From Mesopusillimonas faecipullorum (GTDB taxonomy: Bacteria > Pseudomonadota > Gammaproteobacteria > Burkholderiales > Burkholderiaceae_B), in contig NZ_JACDXW010000006.1 of assembly GCF_020539505.1 (NCBI RefSeq), positions 177,335-241,334 on the forward strand: a stretch of 64,000 nucleotides of DNA, given 5' to 3'. This document shows, piece by piece, positions 1 through 8,910 of the stretch. Below the pieces are notes generated by a model. That model did not search any database and was not told where the DNA came from. It saw only the letters and a list, made by a program, of their open reading frames with translations. Both the position numbers and the translations under genes were made by a program. Position 1 is the first letter of the stretch. Each line of letters starts with the position of its first letter.

Positions 1-1049
1 TCTTCGTACAAGCGTTTAGCATATTCGTAAGGAATAGCCGGACGCGCCAAGTAAAGCAGCGATAGTATGCCGATGCCATGACCTGCATCCGGGATACGCG
101 GATGATGTAAGCGCGCAATGAAATTGCCTACACCATAAAGGCGCTGCGCCTGTGGAGTTAGAGCCAGACGGCGTCGACAATACACGCCATCGTCCGAAAC
201 CTGGTACCCGTGCCATACCGAGGGCGCAGTGGACAAATCCACCGTGCCTATCGTACCCGCCAGATGACACATGTAATAGCGACCCACCACATCGTGCATA
301 TTGCCCAGGCCCCTACCGCTCTCGCCAGGTGTAGAAAGCAACAAACGCGGCGTTTCCAGCCCCCCAGCGGCAATCACGTAAGCGCGAGCCTGCACGGAGA
401 ACGAAACTGACTTGAGCGTGCGCACCATCGCCGCACCTACCTTGCCGGGTTGCTCACCCCGTTCGAACCCATAAAAGTTGGCATTGACCAACACACGCAC
501 GGACCCTTCCTCTAGGCGACGTCGGTAACGTCGGCCGAAATCAGTGGGGCAACTGAAACGCTCCAATTGGTCAGAAGAAAACTCGGGGCTTTCAAAGCCA
601 CCGATCATAGGTTTCATACCATGCGGAAAAGCTCTTTCGGCCGTGTAGGCGAACTCCCCTGCTTCACACAACCGGTTGGCACGCTTGTAATAAGGCAACA
701 GCGCAACTGCATCGAAAGGCCAACCACTATCAGGTATGTAATCGCGGCGCTCAAAGTCTATGGGGTCCATTGGCATGCAGCGTCCACCCCACAGCGTCGT
801 CGAGCCGCCGAAACGACGCACACGGTAAGTGTCAGGTGCGCTGTGTAAGCGCTCGTCCGCGACGGTGCCCTCGTATAAAGCCTGAGTCGCTGGATCATGA
901 TGCTCTGTACCGCTTTCGAGCAGAATAATATCCAGCCCACTGCGCCCTAGCGCGAGCGCAAGCGAGATGCCTGCTGCGCCAGCACCCACTATGCACAAGT
1001 CCGCATGCAAACGGCTACCTTGCGCAATGGTGTTGGCATCGGTTCTCAT
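1..1049 (-). CDS. GMC-family oxidoreductase, 3' end cut by window edge
   Basis: One uninterrupted frame of 349 codons runs from an ATG at 1049 off the left edge of the window. The N-terminus carries an FAD-binding Rossmann motif (GAGAAG at residues 22-27, then a hydrophobic strand ending LLES), followed by FGGSTTLWGGR and DSGWPF segments typical of the glucose-methanol-choline family, and AAGGLETPRLLL near the middle. GMC enzymes oxidise alcohols or sugars with FAD. An in-frame TAA at 1131-1133 with no ATG, GTG or TTG between it and 1049 fixes the start. Its divergent neighbours are polysaccharide genes, so a role in modifying an exported glycan or its precursor is inferred. The substrate is unknown. 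Confidence 0.8.
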   Translation of the reverse strand, partial: MRTDANTIAQGSRLHADLCIVGAGAAGISLALALGRSGLDIILLESGTEHHDPATQALYEGTVADERLHSAPDTYRVRRFGGSTTLWGGRCMPMDPIDFERRDYIPDSGWPFDAVALLPYYKRANRLCEAGEFAYTAERAFPHGMKPMIGGFESPEFSSDQLERFSCPTDFGRRYRRRLEEGSVRVLVNANFYGFERGEQPGKVGAAMVRTLKSVSFSVQARAYVIAAGGLETPRLLLSTPGESGRGLGNMHDVVGRYYMCHLAGTIGTVDLSTAPSVWHGYQVSDDGVYCRRRLALTPQAQRLYGVGNFIARLHHPRIPDAGHGIGILSLLYLARPAIPYEYAKRLYE

Positions 1050-1292
1050 CGTAAAGCTTCCATTACGGTTCTTTGCATGTGCGTTCAGCGCTGACGGTAA
1101 CTCTAGCGCATCGCCAAAAATATTGGTCGCTTACGTGCGAATCCACCCGGGCCATGTTTTGCCGACAGAGACGCAAAATCTATACCCGCGCTCTATCTTG
1201 TCGACATAATAGCGGATAACTTGGAGGGAATGGCATTGACCCATCGGACAAATGCTAAGATTGCATCGCTTGCCAATCCCACATAGGTTGCC

Positions 1293-2171
1293 ATGGCTTC
1301 GACTCCGTCCGACATAACCCATAGCACGGCTCGAGCATACTTGCTGAGCGTCTTGTTCGTCGTCTCATTTTTACCTTTTGCCCCTGCCATCTTCGCCCAA
1401 ACTTTGGCCATCACCTTCGACGACGGCTTCGATGCTACTCAAGGTAACTCCCAGGCTGTCGAGGACAATGCAGCAATACTAGCGGCACTGAAACAGCAAA
1501 AAGTACGCGCCATGCTGTTCCCCGCCGGTGTAGTAGCAGACAATGCGGAAAACATGGCGTTGGTGCGCGCATGGAGCCAAGCTGGCCACCTTATTGGCAA
1601 CCACACTTATAAGCATGAGTCACTAAGCCAGACCGACACAGCGCTCTATTTTGACGATGTTCTGCGTGCCCAAAATCTTCTGCAAGTTTTACCGGGCTGG
1701 TGTCCTCGCCTGCGTTTCCCCTACTTAGACGAAGGCGGCGACGACAAACAACGCAACTTAGCTTACCAATGGCTGGCACAACATGATTACGGCGTAGCAG
1801 CGGTCACCATTGCATTACCAGATTGGGATTTCGCGAGGCACTATTTAGAAACCTTACAATCTGGCTCAGAACATCAGGCCATGACTTTTAGGCAAGATTA
1901 TCTACAACAGTTATGGGCACAAGCACAAACGCAGGAAGCCAATTGGCGCAAGGAATTGGGCCGCAGCCCCCCTCATGTGCTGTTGCTGCACGCTAATCAC
2001 CTGAATGCTGCCATCCTGCCCGACCTGCTGCAGCTCCTCAAAGAAAACGGCTGGCATGTCATTGATCCACTGACAGCCTTTCAGGATCCGATTTACCAGC
2101 GACACTATGTGCCAAACGGCACGCCAAAGGTAGACGAACCCACCCTCCTACCCATACCAGCATGCCGCTGA
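1293..2171 (+). CDS. polysaccharide deacetylase (NodB-like), secreted
   Basis: This 292-residue protein is likely secreted: a hydrophobic stretch at about residues 15-35 ends in FAQ, a plausible signal-peptidase site. The mature part shows carbohydrate esterase family 4 signatures: TFDDGFD at 41-47 (catalytic Asp pair), a zinc-binding HxxxH motif (H104, H108) in GNHTYKHES, and RFPY at 141-144. Such enzymes remove N- or O-acetyl groups from glycans. It is followed after 10 bases by a WecG-family transferase and then an outer-membrane barrel, suggesting one polysaccharide operon. The ATG at 1293 has only a modest AGG upstream. The acetylated substrate cannot be told from sequence. Confidence 0.86.
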   Translation: MASTPSDITHSTARAYLLSVLFVVSFLPFAPAIFAQTLAITFDDGFDATQGNSQAVEDNAAILAALKQQKVRAMLFPAGVVADNAENMALVRAWSQAGHLIGNHTYKHESLSQTDTALYFDDVLRAQNLLQVLPGWCPRLRFPYLDEGGDDKQRNLAYQWLAQHDYGVAAVTIALPDWDFARHYLETLQSGSEHQAMTFRQDYLQQLWAQAQTQEANWRKELGRSPPHVLLLHANHLNAAILPDLLQLLKENGWHVIDPLTAFQDPIYQRHYVPNGTPKVDEPTLLPIPACR

Positions 2172-2181
2172 CGACACGCCC

Positions 2182-2976
2182 ATGAGCCGACCCTGCCTAC
2201 AGACACCTACTCAAGCACTGTTCGGCCTGAACATCATGGCGGTCAACTTTGCTCAAGCCGTTGATCTGCTGACCCGAGCTGGCAACGTTTACTCCGCCCC
2301 CGCTCGCGTCGTTGTCACGCCTAACGTCGACCACATTGTCAAGCTCGAGCACAAGCCTGACCTGAAAGATCTCTATGGAAAAGCTGACTATATTTTCGCG
2401 GACGGCATGCCTGTTGTTTGGGCCAGCCGCTTACTCGGCAAACCGTTACCTGAACGCGTCACGGGTGCTGATCTGTTCGTCGCAATGTGTCATCAAGCGA
2501 TCGAACTCAAATGGCGTGTTGTACTGCTAGGTGGCAGGCCAGGCGGCGAGGACGAACTCAAGAGCCGCTTTCAAACCAGCTTCCCCGGCCTGAATATTGA
2601 AATTATTAGCCCTTCTATGCGCTTCGACCCTCTAGGCGAAGAAGGCCACCAAGCGGCTGAGCAGATACGCGCTCTGGCACCCAATCTCGTGTTCGTGTGC
2701 CTAGGCCTACCCAAGCAAGAGCGCTGGGCGCTACACCATGCTGCCCTGCTACCCGGTGGCGTCCTGATGTGCGTAGGTGCAGCCATGGAGTTCGCGCTCG
2801 GCCTGCAGTCGCGCGCCCCAATGCGGGTACAGCGCTTAGGTCTAGAATGGCTTTGGCGTCTACTGTCCAACCCCAGACATCTATGGCGCCGCTATCTGGT
2901 GGACGACCCTTACTTTCTCGTGCTCTGCTGGCGCGAATGGCGCGCAGCGCGAGCCCTCAAACAAGAGCGCACCTGA
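2182..2976 (+). CDS. WecG/TagA/CpsF-family glycosyltransferase
   Basis: The 264-residue protein matches the GT26 family that transfers N-acetylmannosamine-type sugars to an undecaprenyl-linked acceptor. Visible family motifs are TPNVDH at 46-51, ADGMPVVW at 73-80 (containing the Asp considered catalytic in TagA), RVTGADLF at 92-99 and GLPKQE at 175-180. Family length is usually about 240-270. It acts on the cytoplasmic face of the inner membrane. It lies 10 bases after the deacetylase gene, and its TGA overlaps the ATG of the next gene, so the three are probably cotranslated. The donor sugar is inferred only from the family. Confidence 0.88.
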   Translation: MSRPCLQTPTQALFGLNIMAVNFAQAVDLLTRAGNVYSAPARVVVTPNVDHIVKLEHKPDLKDLYGKADYIFADGMPVVWASRLLGKPLPERVTGADLFVAMCHQAIELKWRVVLLGGRPGGEDELKSRFQTSFPGLNIEIISPSMRFDPLGEEGHQAAEQIRALAPNLVFVCLGLPKQERWALHHAALLPGGVLMCVGAAMEFALGLQSRAPMRVQRLGLEWLWRLLSNPRHLWRRYLVDDPYFLVLCWREWRAARALKQERT

Positions 2977-4247
2977 TGCGATCAACGCTGACGCAGTTGT
3001 CTATCGCAAGTTTGACTCTGACTCTGCCACTCAAGGCCATGGCCCAGGTGTTTCCTCAAGCCATGGACTACGTCATGCAGTTGCAAAGCAGCGTCCAATC
3101 GAACAGCAACCCAGCTCTGATCACAGAGTCCAATGGCAATCCACAATCTAGCACCGCGCTCATCAATACACTCGGGATAGCGGCCCGCATCCCACTTTTG
3201 TCTGAGGATACACGCCTGGATCTCGCAGGGGTGGTGGGCAACGCACACTTCAGCAACCAACATCAGCTTGACTATCAGCCACGTCTGTTCGACGGCACGC
3301 TGCACTGGCGTATTGGCCGCCTATTCAGTGGCAAGACTGGTTACCAATATCACCGCGAGCGCTATCAGTCTGACAGACTCTGGCCCGAAAGCGACACGGT
3401 TTCCACGCGTCGCTGGGAGGGCGAGGCGGGCATGAACATTTCGGAAGACTGGACCCTGCCGTTGTTCAGATTGTTTGACAGCAGCACCCGCTATGGCGCA
3501 CTACCCAACCAGCAACTCTTCAACCGTAATGAAAAGGGCTGGGAAGTATCAGCCCGCTATCAAGCACGACATGGCTCATCCCTCAGCCTGGGCTGGGCGC
3601 AAAGCCGAACCACGTTGCCGCTGCGTCACACACTTAACCGCACTGACCTAGACGATGCCTACCGTGACCGCGAACTATTTACACAAGCCTATTGGCAATA
3701 CAGTGTCAAAACGTCTTTCTACGTCAGGGCTGGTTGGCTGCAGCGCCGCTACCAAAATTTTTCCGAACGCGACACTAGCCTATTAACCCTGGACACCCAG
3801 GCAATCTGGCAATACTCACCCAAGACAGAGCTTCGCCTAGGCCTGTGGCAACGTCCCTACTCCAACGACGAAGACCCCAGCATTTCATACTCTACCCGCA
3901 GAGGCCTTGGCCTGACGGCCCTGTGGCAAGCTACCCCGAAGCTCTCTTTAACACTCCAAGCTGTCTACGAAAACCAGGAAGACACGCGCTTCGACAACCA
4001 GCACGTACGTAGCCCACTGACTCGCTACGGATCTCGTCTGAGCTGGAAGGCAGGCCCGAATCTGGATGTCATTCTGGATGGTTACCATGCGCGCAAAAGA
4101 GGGGCAGATCCCTGGAACCGTTATACGCAAAACGTGGTGCGCCTGGGTATAGTGCTTTACACAGATAGTGGTAATGAACGTGTTGCACCGCTACTAAATC
4201 CGCTGGCTTGCGGCTGGGCTTATCAAGAAGCCAGCCTTTGCCCCTAA
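2976..4247 (+). CDS. EpsL-like outer-membrane beta-barrel protein of the EPS locus
   Basis: I place the start at the ATG at 2976, which overlaps the stop of the preceding gene (TGATG). Longer in-frame starts lie inside that gene. The 423-residue product begins with a signal peptide (MRSTLTQLSIASL..., cleavage near KAMAQ at residue 24). The rest is rich in alternating aromatic and polar residues and short turns, as in outer-membrane barrels, and ends in a hydrophobic, aromatic-containing stretch. This fits the EpsL/porin-like proteins found in betaproteobacterial exopolysaccharide operons, thought to help export or anchor the polymer. The exact role is not established. It converges on the wcaJ-like gene, with 25 bases between them. 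Confidence 0.72.
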   Translation: MRSTLTQLSIASLTLTLPLKAMAQVFPQAMDYVMQLQSSVQSNSNPALITESNGNPQSSTALINTLGIAARIPLLSEDTRLDLAGVVGNAHFSNQHQLDYQPRLFDGTLHWRIGRLFSGKTGYQYHRERYQSDRLWPESDTVSTRRWEGEAGMNISEDWTLPLFRLFDSSTRYGALPNQQLFNRNEKGWEVSARYQARHGSSLSLGWAQSRTTLPLRHTLNRTDLDDAYRDRELFTQAYWQYSVKTSFYVRAGWLQRRYQNFSERDTSLLTLDTQAIWQYSPKTELRLGLWQRPYSNDEDPSISYSTRRGLGLTALWQATPKLSLTLQAVYENQEDTRFDNQHVRSPLTRYGSRLSWKAGPNLDVILDGYHARKRGADPWNRYTQNVVRLGIVLYTDSGNERVAPLLNPLACGWAYQEASLCP

Positions 4248-4272
4248 AGCTCCTAGGCCTTTGTAGCTAGGT

Positions 4273-5688
4273 TTAATACGCATTCCTGTCCCAAACCAAG
4301 CGCCATACCGTCGTAAACAAAATGCGTATATCTAGCCCCAATGACCAGTGGGTAATGTAGTAACGGTCATACTCAACACGCCGCTGCATTTTGTCAAGGG
4401 TGTCGGTCTCACCACGTAAGCCATTGACTTGCGCCCACCCGGTAATACCCGGCTTCACCGTATGGCGCAGCATATAGCCGCGAATCTGATGCCGGTAAAA
4501 CTCGTTATGCGAGGCGGCATGCGGCCTGGGGCCCACTAGGCTCATCGTGCCTTCCAGCACATTGAATAACTGAGGCAGCTCATCCAAAGAGCTGCGGCGC
4601 AGAAACCATCCCACCTTGGTCACACGGGCATCCCCTTGACTGGCTTGACGCAATACGCCGTCTTGGGGGGCATGGACATACATGGAGCGGAATTTGTACA
4701 CAGTAATGGGTTTGCCGCGTTCCCCGTAGCGCTTCTGCCTATACAGTATCGGCCCCGGGCTACTAAGCTTGACGGCCAAGGCCGCCAAAAGCATAACCGG
4801 CGACAGCAACACAAGCGCTATCCCCGAGAGTAGAAGATCCATGGCGCGCTTCACGTAGCGCGAGGCACCCAACATGGTAGTTTCGTGCAAAGCCAGTAGC
4901 GAGACGCCTGCAATCTCGGCACCATGCACGGAAAAACCTTCTGAGAGGCGGGGTTCAGGTAAGAAGTAGATGGAACCCGTGGAGTCGTAAAGGCGATCCA
5001 CCAAGGCGGCAAAGTCTGGCAAACCCTCACGCTCTTTCAAGGTGACGAACACGATCGCATAACTATTTTGCTCTACCTCGGGCACCGCATCGCTATAGTT
5101 GCCAAGGTAACGCAGCTCGACCTTGCCACTTGCGGTTTCCAAAGGCTGTGGCTGCGATGCATAGTAGCCCACGATTTCTATACCCAGTATGGGCGAACGC
5201 TGCAATCGCTGGGCCAACTTCAAAGCCTCGGGGCCCAAGCCCACAAACACTGCCCTGCGTCGATTTGATGGCGAGTTGTTAATCTTGAGCGCCGCTTGGC
5301 GTAAGGTAATCAATAACAGCAACTGCAAGGGCAAGACCGCAATAACCCATTGCAGCATCATGGTACGCAACACAATCTGGTGTACGTCTTCGTATAAAAA
5401 GAAGAAGAACAGGATCATGCCCACCAGCAGCACTCGCGTCCAACGCACTAGGCCTTGGCCCAGCATCCAAAGCGCACTGCGTGCGCTGATCATCAGCTGA
5501 AACGAATAAAACGCCAAGAAGGCCGTTAACCCCAGCATCAACGGTGTAATGGTGAGGTAGATATCGCCAATGAGCCCATAATAATGAACCAACACCCAGC
5601 TGGCACCACCATTGATTAGGGCGGATACAAGCCCGGACGCCAACAGAAAGGCATGGTTATGCCGCCCCAGTTTTTCCGGCTGAAACAT
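4273..5688 (-). CDS. wcaJ: undecaprenyl-phosphate sugar phosphotransferase (WcaJ type)
   Basis: This 471-residue polyprenyl-phosphate hexose-1-phosphate transferase would start exopolysaccharide assembly by loading the first sugar phosphate onto undecaprenyl phosphate. The N-terminal third has four hydrophobic helices, followed by a Rossmann-like CoA-binding-type domain. After a further helix comes the bacterial sugar transferase domain with KRAMDLLLSG, YKFRSM, DELPQLFNVL, GPRPH and PGITGWAQVNG. The start has a strong GGGGGGAGT site, 8 bases after the manC stop, so it is the last gene of the run wza-type gene, SGNH hydrolase, manC, wcaJ. Glucose is the usual sugar for WcaJ; galactose or another hexose is possible. 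Confidence 0.9.
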   Translation of the reverse strand: MFQPEKLGRHNHAFLLASGLVSALINGGASWVLVHYYGLIGDIYLTITPLMLGLTAFLAFYSFQLMISARSALWMLGQGLVRWTRVLLVGMILFFFFLYEDVHQIVLRTMMLQWVIAVLPLQLLLLITLRQAALKINNSPSNRRRAVFVGLGPEALKLAQRLQRSPILGIEIVGYYASQPQPLETASGKVELRYLGNYSDAVPEVEQNSYAIVFVTLKEREGLPDFAALVDRLYDSTGSIYFLPEPRLSEGFSVHGAEIAGVSLLALHETTMLGASRYVKRAMDLLLSGIALVLLSPVMLLAALAVKLSSPGPILYRQKRYGERGKPITVYKFRSMYVHAPQDGVLRQASQGDARVTKVGWFLRRSSLDELPQLFNVLEGTMSLVGPRPHAASHNEFYRHQIRGYMLRHTVKPGITGWAQVNGLRGETDTLDKMQRRVEYDRYYITHWSLGLDIRILFTTVWRLVWDRNAY

Positions 5689-5696
5689 ACTCCCCC

Positions 5697-7130
5697 CTAG
5701 CGACCGTAAGCGTCGTCGAAACGCACGATATCGTCTTCCCCAAGGTAGGGGCCGGATTGCACTTCTATCAGTTCCAGCGGAATGGCGCCGGGATTCTCCA
5801 ACCTATGCATGACGCCCAAGGGGATATAGGTAGACTGGTTTTCTGTCAGCAAGAAGGTTTCCTCGCCGCGCGTCACCTTTGCCGTCCCCCTGACTACCAC
5901 CCAGTGTTCAGCACGGTGGTGATGCAATTGCAACGATAGCCTTCCGCCGGGGTGCACGGTAATGCGCTTGACCTGAAACCGGTCTCCGTCGTCGATGGAG
6001 TCGTAGTGCCCCCATGGTCGAAAACCACGGCGTGGCGCGATAGCTTCGGTGCGGCCACGCTCGCGCAGTTTATCCACGACCTTGCGCACATCTTGCACTT
6101 TGTCGCGGGCAGCCACCAGCAAGGCATCAGCCGTATCGACGACCACGACATCATCAAGGCCCAACAAAGCCACTAAGCGTCCGTCTGCACGAGCGTAAAC
6201 GTTACGGCAATTTTGAGCCAAGACATCGCCATGCAGCACATTACCTTCTGCATCGGGCTTGCCGATACGCCTTAAGGCATCCCACGAACCTATATCACTC
6301 CAACCCGCTTGCAAGGGCACCATAGCAGCATCCGGGGTGCGCTCCATGATGGCGTAATCGATGGATTCTGCGGGACAGGCTTTGAAAGCGGCCTCGTCAA
6401 TGCGGGTGAAATCACCGTCTGATCGAGTCTGCGCCATGGCGGCTCGGCAGGCTTGAAGGATGTCAGGCCGATAGACAGCAAGCGCTTCGAGGTAGCGCGA
6501 GGCCAAGAACAGAAACATACCACTGTTCCAGAAATAACTGCCCTCTTGGATGTACGAGAGGGCGCGTTGCTCGTCTGGTTTTTCTACAAAGGCTTCAACA
6601 TTGAGTACAGATGGCGCCTCGCCACCCAGAGCTTGCCCGGCACGTATATAACCGTAACCGGTCTCTGGATAATCAGGCACGACGCCGAAAGTAACGAATT
6701 TTCCGGCCCTGGCTGCGGGCAGCGCTTGCTGAACGGCTTGTGCGAAAGCCTCGTTATCGCCAAGTGCATGATCCGATGGCAAGACCAATAGAACGGCATC
6801 ATCGCCATGTTGGACGGCTTGTAAAGCCGCCAGCGCTATAGCCGGCGCCGTATTGCGACCGGTGGGTTCCAGCATCAATGTACCGTCGCCGGGGAAGCCG
6901 GATTGCCGCAGTTGCTCGGCTGCCAAAAAACGATAGGTTTCGTTGGCAACGGCGATAGGGGCCTGAGGCGCAATCTGGGCCACACGCAACCAGGTTTCCT
7001 GAAGCGGAGAACGGCTGTCTAGCAAGGGCAGGAATTGCTTGGGATATTGCTCGCGCGACAATGGCCAAAGCCGAGTACCCGACCCACCCACAAGCAAAAC
7101 GGCGCGCAGGGCGGCTACAGCAAGCGTCAT
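5697..7130 (-). CDS. manC: mannose-1-phosphate guanylyltransferase / mannose-6-phosphate isomerase
   Basis: The 477-residue protein is the bifunctional type II enzyme making GDP-mannose. The N-terminus has the nucleotidyltransferase signature GGSGTRLWP at 15-23 followed by SREQYPKQF. The C-terminal 120 residues form a cupin isomerase-type domain with RPWGHYDS and LHHHRAEHW (metal-binding His cluster). GDP-mannose supply implies that mannose or a derivative is in the exported polysaccharide. A GGAAAG site precedes the ATG. It is followed closely by wcaJ, and a 162-base leader separates it from the SGNH hydrolase gene upstream. Confidence 0.95.
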   Translation of the reverse strand: MTLAVAALRAVLLVGGSGTRLWPLSREQYPKQFLPLLDSRSPLQETWLRVAQIAPQAPIAVANETYRFLAAEQLRQSGFPGDGTLMLEPTGRNTAPAIALAALQAVQHGDDAVLLVLPSDHALGDNEAFAQAVQQALPAARAGKFVTFGVVPDYPETGYGYIRAGQALGGEAPSVLNVEAFVEKPDEQRALSYIQEGSYFWNSGMFLFLASRYLEALAVYRPDILQACRAAMAQTRSDGDFTRIDEAAFKACPAESIDYAIMERTPDAAMVPLQAGWSDIGSWDALRRIGKPDAEGNVLHGDVLAQNCRNVYARADGRLVALLGLDDVVVVDTADALLVAARDKVQDVRKVVDKLRERGRTEAIAPRRGFRPWGHYDSIDDGDRFQVKRITVHPGGRLSLQLHHHRAEHWVVVRGTAKVTRGEETFLLTENQSTYIPLGVMHRLENPGAIPLELIEVQSGPYLGEDDIVRFDDAYGR

Positions 7131-7188
7131 AATCTTTCCAGCAAAAAGTGGGCTCTGTGTGCAATTTTTGCATGAATTCTTAACGAGT

Positions 7189-7219
7189 AATAGCTTGGAG
7201 CATGGGGCGCCAAGTTATT
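7189..7219. promoter_or_regulatory. inverted repeat in the manC leader
   Basis: AATAGCTTGG (7189-7198) and CCAAGTTATT (7210-7219) match at nine of ten positions around an 11-base spacer, about 60 bases upstream of manC. It could be an operator or an RNA hairpin in the leader. There is no convincing sigma-70 promoter beside it. Function unknown. Confidence 0.3.
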
Positions 7220-7292
7220 AAACGCAAAGAATTGACAGAAACCTAAGGGATTAAAGTGCCAACACTTAAAACACGTTGCCCTAGCTATGCTG

Positions 7293-7961
7293 CTACTTAG
7301 CCCGCAAGGCCTGAACCTGAGGTAGTTGCCCCAACTGGCCGACAATAGCCTTGCTCCAGGCGGCATAGCCATCGGGCGTGAAATGCTGACCATCGAAGGT
7401 GCGCCACTCGCCGGGTTTGGCAAACTTCAGGGAGTCGATATAGACGCAAGGTGCCACATTGCCAGACAAAAACTTGGAAGCGCGCTCGACTCGGTCATCC
7501 AGCTTATTGTATTTGCCGCCGGCCTTGCCATAAGCAGGGCCTACCCAGACGCAGGTGGTCTTGGTAGAGGCTATGGCTTTGGTCAGACTGGTAACACCCT
7601 GCCATGCCCAAGCCTTGGGAAAAGCGGGGCTGTCATACGAACCCATGGTGTCGCCTATGATCACCAGCACCACATCGGGTTTGTCTTGGGCAATTAACTG
7701 GCCTATAGGCTGGGTTTGGGTACCAGGGCCGCTTACCTTGGCGACCTCTTTGCCTTTTTTCTCGGCGCCGCAATCTACGGTTTTGGGTTTGACCCAGTCG
7801 ATAGCGCTGGCACCACAAGCTCCCACAATATGCACTTGCGAAGCGCCTTGCGCATCAAGATCAGCATACAAAGTATCCCGCAGCTCGTAAATCATGTGGC
7901 TTTCGCCCAGTACCAAAAAGCTTAGCCCAGCCAAAGTTGCGCTTACAGCGGTTACGGCCAT
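7293..7961 (-). CDS. SGNH/GDSL-type hydrolase in EPS operon
   Basis: From the ATG at 7961 (16 bases after the preceding stop, with AAAGG upstream) the product is 222 residues. The SGNH pattern is visible: LGES at 18-21 takes the place of the usual GDS block with Ser21 as likely nucleophile, IIGDTMGSYD stands for the third block, and FDGQHFTPDGY near the C-terminus supplies the Asp-x-x-His pair. Such proteins in polysaccharide loci are often glycan O-acetylesterases or acyl-transfer partners. That role is inference. The hydrophobic first 14 residues could be a short signal peptide or the first beta strand. In-frame starts at 8009/8012 would overlap the upstream gene and give a longer, more basic N-terminus. 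Confidence 0.68.
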   Translation of the reverse strand: MAVTAVSATLAGLSFLVLGESHMIYELRDTLYADLDAQGASQVHIVGACGASAIDWVKPKTVDCGAEKKGKEVAKVSGPGTQTQPIGQLIAQDKPDVVLVIIGDTMGSYDSPAFPKAWAWQGVTSLTKAIASTKTTCVWVGPAYGKAGGKYNKLDDRVERASKFLSGNVAPCVYIDSLKFAKPGEWRTFDGQHFTPDGYAAWSKAIVGQLGQLPQVQALRAK

Positions 7962-7977
7962 TTTTTTGCCTTTATGA

Positions 7978-8850
7978 TCAGAACCAACGTTCGTCGACGT
8001 AAACCACATCACCTGCCTGAACTACATCGTCCAGGCCCACTTTAATGCTTTCGGTAGCACCCGTTTTTTCATCCGTGCGCTTAATAGAAATGCGGCGCTC
8101 GGAGGCTCGGGGATTAAGCCCTCCGGCCAACGCCACCGCACGCATGACGTTCATGCCGTTTTCCATGGGGTAAGCACCAGGGTTATGCACTTCGCCATAA
8201 ACAAAAAACCGCTTGGCCAATGGCACATATAAGACGTCGCCCGACTGTAAATCGGTGTCTTGCAGCGCTTGGGTTTGCGCGTCGCGGGTGCCGATGGTCA
8301 TTTCAATGCGCTGCTCGGCATCACCAGGATGAGCGCCACGCCGCACCAGTACGGCTTGCTCGCTGGCACCAGGCCGCACACCGCCCGCCAATGCCAAAAG
8401 CTCTAGCAGGGACAACTTGCCTTCTATGGCATAGCGCCCTGGGCGATGAACTTCGCCCAGTATGGAGGCCACTTGGCTACGTACTTGTGCAACTTCGACC
8501 GAAACCCTGGGATTGCGTAAATAACCGCCATCGCTCATCCCTTTTTCTATGCGGCGTGCAATGGCGCTGGGCGATTCGCCGGTCACACGCATTACCCCCA
8601 ACAAAGGAAGAGTGATTTCGCCGTCTACGGTGATAGTGACGGTGGAAGTAAGGTCGGGATGACCGAAAACCACGATATTGAGCACATCGCCAGGGCCGAC
8701 CGCGCTAACCGCTGCCCCCGTCACCGCCATGGTGGCGCCGCGCGACGGCGTACCATCGACCTCGGTGACCTGTTGCGCCATGGTTAGACCGCTTGCCATA
8801 GCCAGCCATATTGCCAGGCAGCTCATTAACATTTTCTGGATCAAAGACAC
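7978..8850 (-). CDS. polysaccharide export protein, Wza/EpsA type with SLBB domains
   Basis: The 290-residue protein has a signal peptide (cleavage near MAQQ, residue 26), then the polysaccharide export domain opening with VGPGDVLNIVVFGHPDL and ITVDGEITLPLLG. Two SLBB-like segments follow (ILGEVHRPGRY and VYGEVHNPGAYPM). Proteins of this type form the periplasmic/outer-membrane channel for exopolysaccharide. I see no lipobox Cys at the cleavage site, unlike classic Wza. The start is a GTG at 8850 with GGGAG 8 bases upstream; the next in-frame ATG (8832) has no ribosome site. It heads the minus-strand run into the SGNH hydrolase, manC and wcaJ. Confidence 0.88.
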   Translation of the reverse strand: MSLIQKMLMSCLAIWLAMASGLTMAQQVTEVDGTPSRGATMAVTGAAVSAVGPGDVLNIVVFGHPDLTSTVTITVDGEITLPLLGVMRVTGESPSAIARRIEKGMSDGGYLRNPRVSVEVAQVRSQVASILGEVHRPGRYAIEGKLSLLELLALAGGVRPGASEQAVLVRRGAHPGDAEQRIEMTIGTRDAQTQALQDTDLQSGDVLYVPLAKRFFVYGEVHNPGAYPMENGMNVMRAVALAGGLNPRASERRISIKRTDEKTGATESIKVGLDDVVQAGDVVYVDERWF

Positions 8851-8879
8851 GCCCTACTCCCGTAGCACCGAAGCCGATA

Positions 8880-8910
8880 ATTGTACCGTTCTGTAAGAAA
8901 TTTAGGTCAA
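8880..8910 (-). promoter_or_regulatory. candidate sigma-70 promoter for the wza-type operon
   Basis: On the minus strand, TTGACC (8905-8910) is followed after 19 bases by TACAAT (8880-8885), about 30 bases before the GTG start at 8850. Both hexamers are good but the spacer is longer than ideal. The -35 overlaps the stop codon of the upstream MaoC-type gene. Confidence 0.4.

Noticed and set aside
1..1050. Several short frames (60-90 codons) in the first kilobase
   Set aside because: All are explained as shadows of the GMC oxidoreductase that runs off the left edge in a single open frame.
2697..4247. Long version of the outer-membrane barrel gene starting at 2697
   Set aside because: The first 93 codons lie inside the WecG-family gene in another frame and are low-complexity; the ATG at 2976 gives a clean signal peptide.
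7235..7260. Possible sigma-54 site (TTGGCAC) upstream of manC on the minus strand
   Set aside because: The -12 element (TTGC) is missing at the needed spacing.
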